Assembly: GCA_036645575.1 (NCBI GenBank)
Contig: JAVXNW010000006.1
Coordinates: forward strand, 1 to 44,436
Origin: JAVXNW01 sp036645575
Lineage (GTDB): Bacteria > Bacillota > Clostridia > Christensenellales > Aristaeellaceae
DNA: 44,436 nucleotides
Reading direction: 5' to 3'
Made by a program: the position numbers and the translations under genes. Below, piece by piece: positions 41,442-44,436 of this stretch; position 1 is the stretch's first letter; every line of letters begins with the position of its first letter. The notes under the pieces were generated by a model. It saw nothing but the letters and a program-made list of their open reading frames with translations. It was not told the DNA's origin and did no database searches.

Positions 41442-42296
41442 ATGGCCATGTTTTCCAAAAGGCGCGTCGGGCAACTGCGCGCCGAGCTCAAATACAACAA
41501 GGGAATCCTGCTCGCGTTGGCCGCGCTGATCCTTATCACGCTGGTTTCGGTCTTCGCGTTTCTGTCGCCCTACGACCCCGACACGATCGACGTGCTGCAC
41601 AAGCTGAACGCGCCAAGCGCGGCGCACTGGTTTGGCACCGACGACCTGGGTCGCGACTACTTTACGCGGGTGCTCTACGGCGGTCGCATATCGCTGATCG
41701 TCGGCGTGACCGCCATGCTCATCTCAACCGGGATCGGCGTCACGGTGGGCACGCTGAGCGGCTACTTTGGCGGCCTTGTGGATAGCATCCTGATGCGCGT
41801 GGTGGACGTGATCTCCTCGATTCCGTGGATGATTCTGGTCACGGTCATCAGCATCTACCTGCGGCCCGGGTTGCAGGCGATCATCCTGGTAATCGGCCTT
41901 TTCACTTGGATGCCGATTGCGCGGCTGGTGCGCGCGGAAACCCTGTCGATCAAGGAGCGCGAGTACATTTTGTACGCCAAGGCGATCAATCGCCCCAGCT
42001 TTCTGATCATCCTGCGCCACGTCATCCCGGCGGCGCTTCCGACGATCATCATCGCCGCGACGACGGGCATCGCCAACGCGATCATGATCGAGTCGTCGCT
42101 GAGCTTTCTGGGCATGGGCGTTCAGCAGCCGATGTCCTCGTGGGGCTCAATGCTCAACCGCGCGCAGAGCGTGCTGGGCAAGGCGCCCTACATGGCGCTG
42201 TTGCCGGGCGCCATGATCCTGATCACGGTGTTTTCGTTTAACAAGCTCGGCGATTTGATCCGCGTCTTCGTCGAACCCAAAACCAGCGGACGTTAG
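41442..42296 (+). CDS. Oligopeptide-type ABC permease, DppC/OppC family
   Basis: The product has 284 residues. The N-terminal OppC_N helix precedes the motif HWFGTDDLGRDYFTRVLYGG, which marks the family. About six membrane helices are present, with the cytoplasmic loop YILYAKAINRPSFLIILRHV contacting the ATPases. GAGGTGATGAA precedes the ATG. It follows the DppB-type gene and precedes the two ATPases in one operon. Confidence 0.94.
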   Translation: MAMFSKRRVGQLRAELKYNKGILLALAALILITLVSVFAFLSPYDPDTIDVLHKLNAPSAAHWFGTDDLGRDYFTRVLYGGRISLIVGVTAMLISTGIGVTVGTLSGYFGGLVDSILMRVVDVISSIPWMILVTVISIYLRPGLQAIILVIGLFTWMPIARLVRAETLSIKEREYILYAKAINRPSFLIILRHVIPAALPTIIIAATTGIANAIMIESSLSFLGMGVQQPMSSWGSMLNRAQSVLGKAPYMALLPGAMILITVFSFNKLGDLIRVFVEPKTSGR

Positions 42297-42310
42297 GAGG
42301 CTTGCCTGAG

Positions 42311-43315
42311 ATGATGCCAGAAAATGGAGTCCTTCAACCAATCCTGTCGGTGCGCGGACTGCGAACCGACTTTCATACGCAGGGCAAGCGGGTTCAGGCG
42401 GTGCGCGGCGTCGATTTGACGGTGGGCGCGGGCGAGATACTGGGCGTGGTCGGCGAGAGCGGCAGCGGCAAGAGCGTCACGATGAAGTCGATCATTCAAA
42501 TGCTGCCCGGCACCGCGCAGATGCGCGCGGACGCGATCGACTTTGGCGGACGGACGCTGTTGGGCCTTCCCGAGGCGGCGCTGTGCAAGATCCGTGGCAA
42601 AGAAATTTCGATGATCTTTCAGGACCCAATGACCTCGCTCAACCCGCTCAAGACGGTGGGCCATCACTTAATCGAGGTGCTGCGCCGGCACACGTCTCTT
42701 ACAAAGGCCGAAGCTTCTTTGAAGGCGGTCGAGATGCTCAAGCAGGTGGGCGTGCCCTCGCCCGAGGCGCGCATGAAGCAGTACCCGCACGAGTTTTCGG
42801 GCGGCATGCGGCAACGCGTGCTGATTGCGATGGCGCTGTCGTGCGAACCGCGGCTCTTGATCGCGGACGAGCCGACGACCGCGCTCGACGTGACCATTCA
42901 GGCGCAGATTCTAGATTTGATCCGGGACCTGCAAAGCCAGAAGGGCATGGCGGTCGTGATGATCACCCACAACCTCGGCATTGTCGCAAGCCTGTGCCAC
43001 CGCATCTGCGTCATGTACGGCGGGCTGATCCTCGAGGAGGGCACGGTGGACGACATCTTCTACCGCGCGAAGCACCCCTATACCCAGGCGCTGCTCCGCT
43101 CGGTTCCCGCGATCGATTCAGACGAGGCGGATCGGCTGATCGCCATCGAAGGGCAGGCGCCGTCGCTGATTGATCCGCCGCCGGGCTGTCCGTTCGCGCC
43201 GCGCTGCCCGCGCGCGTGCCCCGCGTGCAAGGCGAATATCCCGGAATTTACAAACTTTGGCGAAGTGCACCGAGCGCGCTGCCTCATCGCCGTAAGGGAG
43301 GAAGAACGGCCATGA
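42311..43315 (+). CDS. Oligopeptide-type ABC ATPase, DppD/OppD family
   Basis: The product has 334 residues. Walker A GESGSGKS, Q-loop FQDPMTSLNP, signature FSGGMRQR, Walker B LLIADEPTTALD and H-loop ITHN are all intact. The C-terminal oligopeptide-type extension contains the Cys cluster GCPFAPRCPRACPAC, a possible metal or Fe-S site in this family. ATG 42311 lies 10 bases after AGGAGG; an in-frame TTG at 42302 is too close. Its stop overlaps the next ATPase start (ATGA). Confidence 0.94.
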   Translation: MMPENGVLQPILSVRGLRTDFHTQGKRVQAVRGVDLTVGAGEILGVVGESGSGKSVTMKSIIQMLPGTAQMRADAIDFGGRTLLGLPEAALCKIRGKEISMIFQDPMTSLNPLKTVGHHLIEVLRRHTSLTKAEASLKAVEMLKQVGVPSPEARMKQYPHEFSGGMRQRVLIAMALSCEPRLLIADEPTTALDVTIQAQILDLIRDLQSQKGMAVVMITHNLGIVASLCHRICVMYGGLILEEGTVDDIFYRAKHPYTQALLRSVPAIDSDEADRLIAIEGQAPSLIDPPPGCPFAPRCPRACPACKANIPEFTNFGEVHRARCLIAVREEERP

Positions 43316-44280
43316 ATGACGCGTTGATCCGGGTGGAAAACCTGAAAAAGCACTTTCCCGTTCGCGGCTTTCTGGGCGGCGAGCACGTGGTGCGCGCGGT
43401 AGACGGCGTGACGTTTGAGATTCAAAAGGGCGAGACCTTCGGCTTGGTCGGCGAGTCCGGCTGCGGAAAATCCACGCTGGGGCGCACAATCACCCGCCTA
43501 TACGACGTGACGAGCGGATCGGTGCTGTTTGACGGAACCGACATTGCGCATTTAAAGGGCGCGGCGCTCAAGCCCTTTAAGCGGCGAATGCAGCTCATCT
43601 TTCAGGACCCCTACGCGTCGCTCGACCCCTATATGGACGTCGAGCAGCTGGTTTCAGAGTCGCTGATGCTCGAAGAAAACCTGTCCAAGGCCGCGCGGCG
43701 CGAAAAGGTCGTGGAGATTCTGGACAAGGTAGGGCTCGGCGCGGACGCGTTAGAAAAATACCCGCACGAATTTTCGGGCGGGCAGTGTCAGCGGATCGGC
43801 ATTGCGCGAGCGCTCGTGGTTGAGCCAGATTTTGTGCTGTGCGACGAGCCGATTTCCGCGCTCGACGTGTCGATTCAGGCGCAGGTGGTCAACATGCTCG
43901 AGGACTTGCAGCAGGATATGGGGCTGACGTACCTGTTTGTCGCGCACGATTTGTCCATGGTGCGCCACATCTCGCACCGGATCGGCGTCATGTATTTGGG
44001 TCGCATCGTCGAGATTTCGCCCGCCGCGCTGCTCTACAAGGAGCCGCTGCACCCCTATACGAAGGCGCTCCTGTCCGCCATCCCCATCCCCGATCCCCAG
44101 CGGGCGCGCGAGATAAAGCGCATTACGCTTGAGGGCGACGTGCCCAGTCCGATGAGCGAGATAGCAGGCTGCCCGTTTCGCTCGCGCTGCGCCTACGCCA
44201 AGGCGCGCTGCGCCGAGGAAGCGCCGCAGCTCAAAGCGGTCGCCCCCGGCCACCAAGTCGCCTGCTTTTTATACCCATAG
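43312..44280 (+). CDS. Oligopeptide-type ABC ATPase, DppF/OppF family
   Basis: The product has 322 residues. Walker A GESGCGKS, Q-loop FQDPYASLDPYM, signature FSGGQCQR, Walker B VLCDEPISALD and H-loop VAHD are present. The C-terminal extension holds GCPFRSRCAYAKARC. PYMDVEQLVSE after the Q-loop is typical of the F-type partner. The start is ATG 43312 within the previous stop; the open frame upstream is only antisense to nothing and lacks an RBS. It is the last gene of the transporter operon. Confidence 0.94.
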   Translation: MNDALIRVENLKKHFPVRGFLGGEHVVRAVDGVTFEIQKGETFGLVGESGCGKSTLGRTITRLYDVTSGSVLFDGTDIAHLKGAALKPFKRRMQLIFQDPYASLDPYMDVEQLVSESLMLEENLSKAARREKVVEILDKVGLGADALEKYPHEFSGGQCQRIGIARALVVEPDFVLCDEPISALDVSIQAQVVNMLEDLQQDMGLTYLFVAHDLSMVRHISHRIGVMYLGRIVEISPAALLYKEPLHPYTKALLSAIPIPDPQRAREIKRITLEGDVPSPMSEIAGCPFRSRCAYAKARCAEEAPQLKAVAPGHQVACFLYP

Positions 44281-44436
44281 ACGGTACAAAAGAGCGCCAG
44301 CCCGGCACTGCGCCTCCTCGAACCCCGCGCCCCCCGCGCCCAACCCTTGCGGGAGCAAAGATGTCGTCAAGGCTTCAAGCCTTGCGGGAGCCGGCGGCGG
44401 CGCCGGTCGCTTGTCGCAACAAGCGAAATACCTCGT
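44281..44436. repeat. Repeat-rich non-coding DNA after the transporter operon
   Basis: The 12-mer CCTTGCGGGAGC occurs twice (44345-44356 and 44380-44391). A palindrome CAAGGCTT-C-AAGCCTTG lies at 44368-44384 and a 7-bp hairpin CGCTTGT-CGCA-ACAAGCG at 44408-44425. No T-run follows, so it is not a clear terminator. It may be the edge of a dispersed intergenic repeat cut off by the window. Confidence 0.5.

Overview
The window looks like chromosomal DNA of a GC-rich Bacillota, most likely a gut Clostridia and possibly of the Christensenellales type. This is inferred from strong AGGAGG ribosome-binding sites, many TTGACA-17-TATAAT promoters, a glycine dehydrogenase split into GcvPA and GcvPB, FCD-type GntR and AraC regulators, binding-protein sugar ABC systems without their own ATPases, and an NlpC/P60-GH25 phage endolysin. 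No rRNA, tRNA or CRISPR array was seen. Organism assignment is inference only.

Layout. 1-4875 is the right end of a prophage: a tail-type protein with Ig-like repeats and a DUF6273/C-type-lectin-like C-terminus, two small accessory proteins, an endolysin, a tiny holin-like peptide, an orphan adenine methyltransferase and a strong terminator. Right next to it (4913-5044, minus) is the first 43 codons of a GntR-type regulator with an intact promoter and a candidate operator, probably cut off at the prophage boundary. 5157-6958 holds a leader region and an orphan GHKL sensor kinase. 7112-15772 (minus) is a roughly 2,886-residue secreted beta-helix/Ig-like adhesin, preceded by a promoter, a class I cyclic-di-GMP riboswitch and an intrinsic terminator.

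16192-21373 (minus) is a sugar ABC operon (binding protein, two permeases, GntR, GH29 alpha-L-fucosidase). Then come a Cys/Met-metabolism PLP enzyme (21507-22679), a GH106-type rhamnosidase (22876-25530) and a secreted flavinylated FAD reductase (25681-27492), all on minus. Divergent from the last is a plus-strand operon: AraC regulator, LacZ-type GH2 beta-galactosidase, two permeases and a binding protein (27867-34825). This part of the chromosome serves import and cleavage of fucose-, rhamnose- and galactose-containing glycans.

34966-38602 (plus) is a tightly coupled trio: a short-chain dehydrogenase and a GcvPA/GcvPB pair whose otherwise conserved P-protein motifs have changed, with no GcvH, GcvT or lipoamide dehydrogenase in the window. 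It has a promoter inside the preceding gene and a strong hairpin terminator in its leader. 38803-44280 is a complete oligopeptide-type ABC transporter (binding protein, DppB, DppC, DppD, DppF) under its own promoter. The trio, perhaps fed by the transporter, is the best candidate for an undescribed metabolic system. The riboswitch-controlled adhesin is the clearest regulatory finding.

All three solute-binding proteins and the flavinylated reductase carry signal peptides without a lipobox cysteine, which is unexpected for a simple monoderm envelope.
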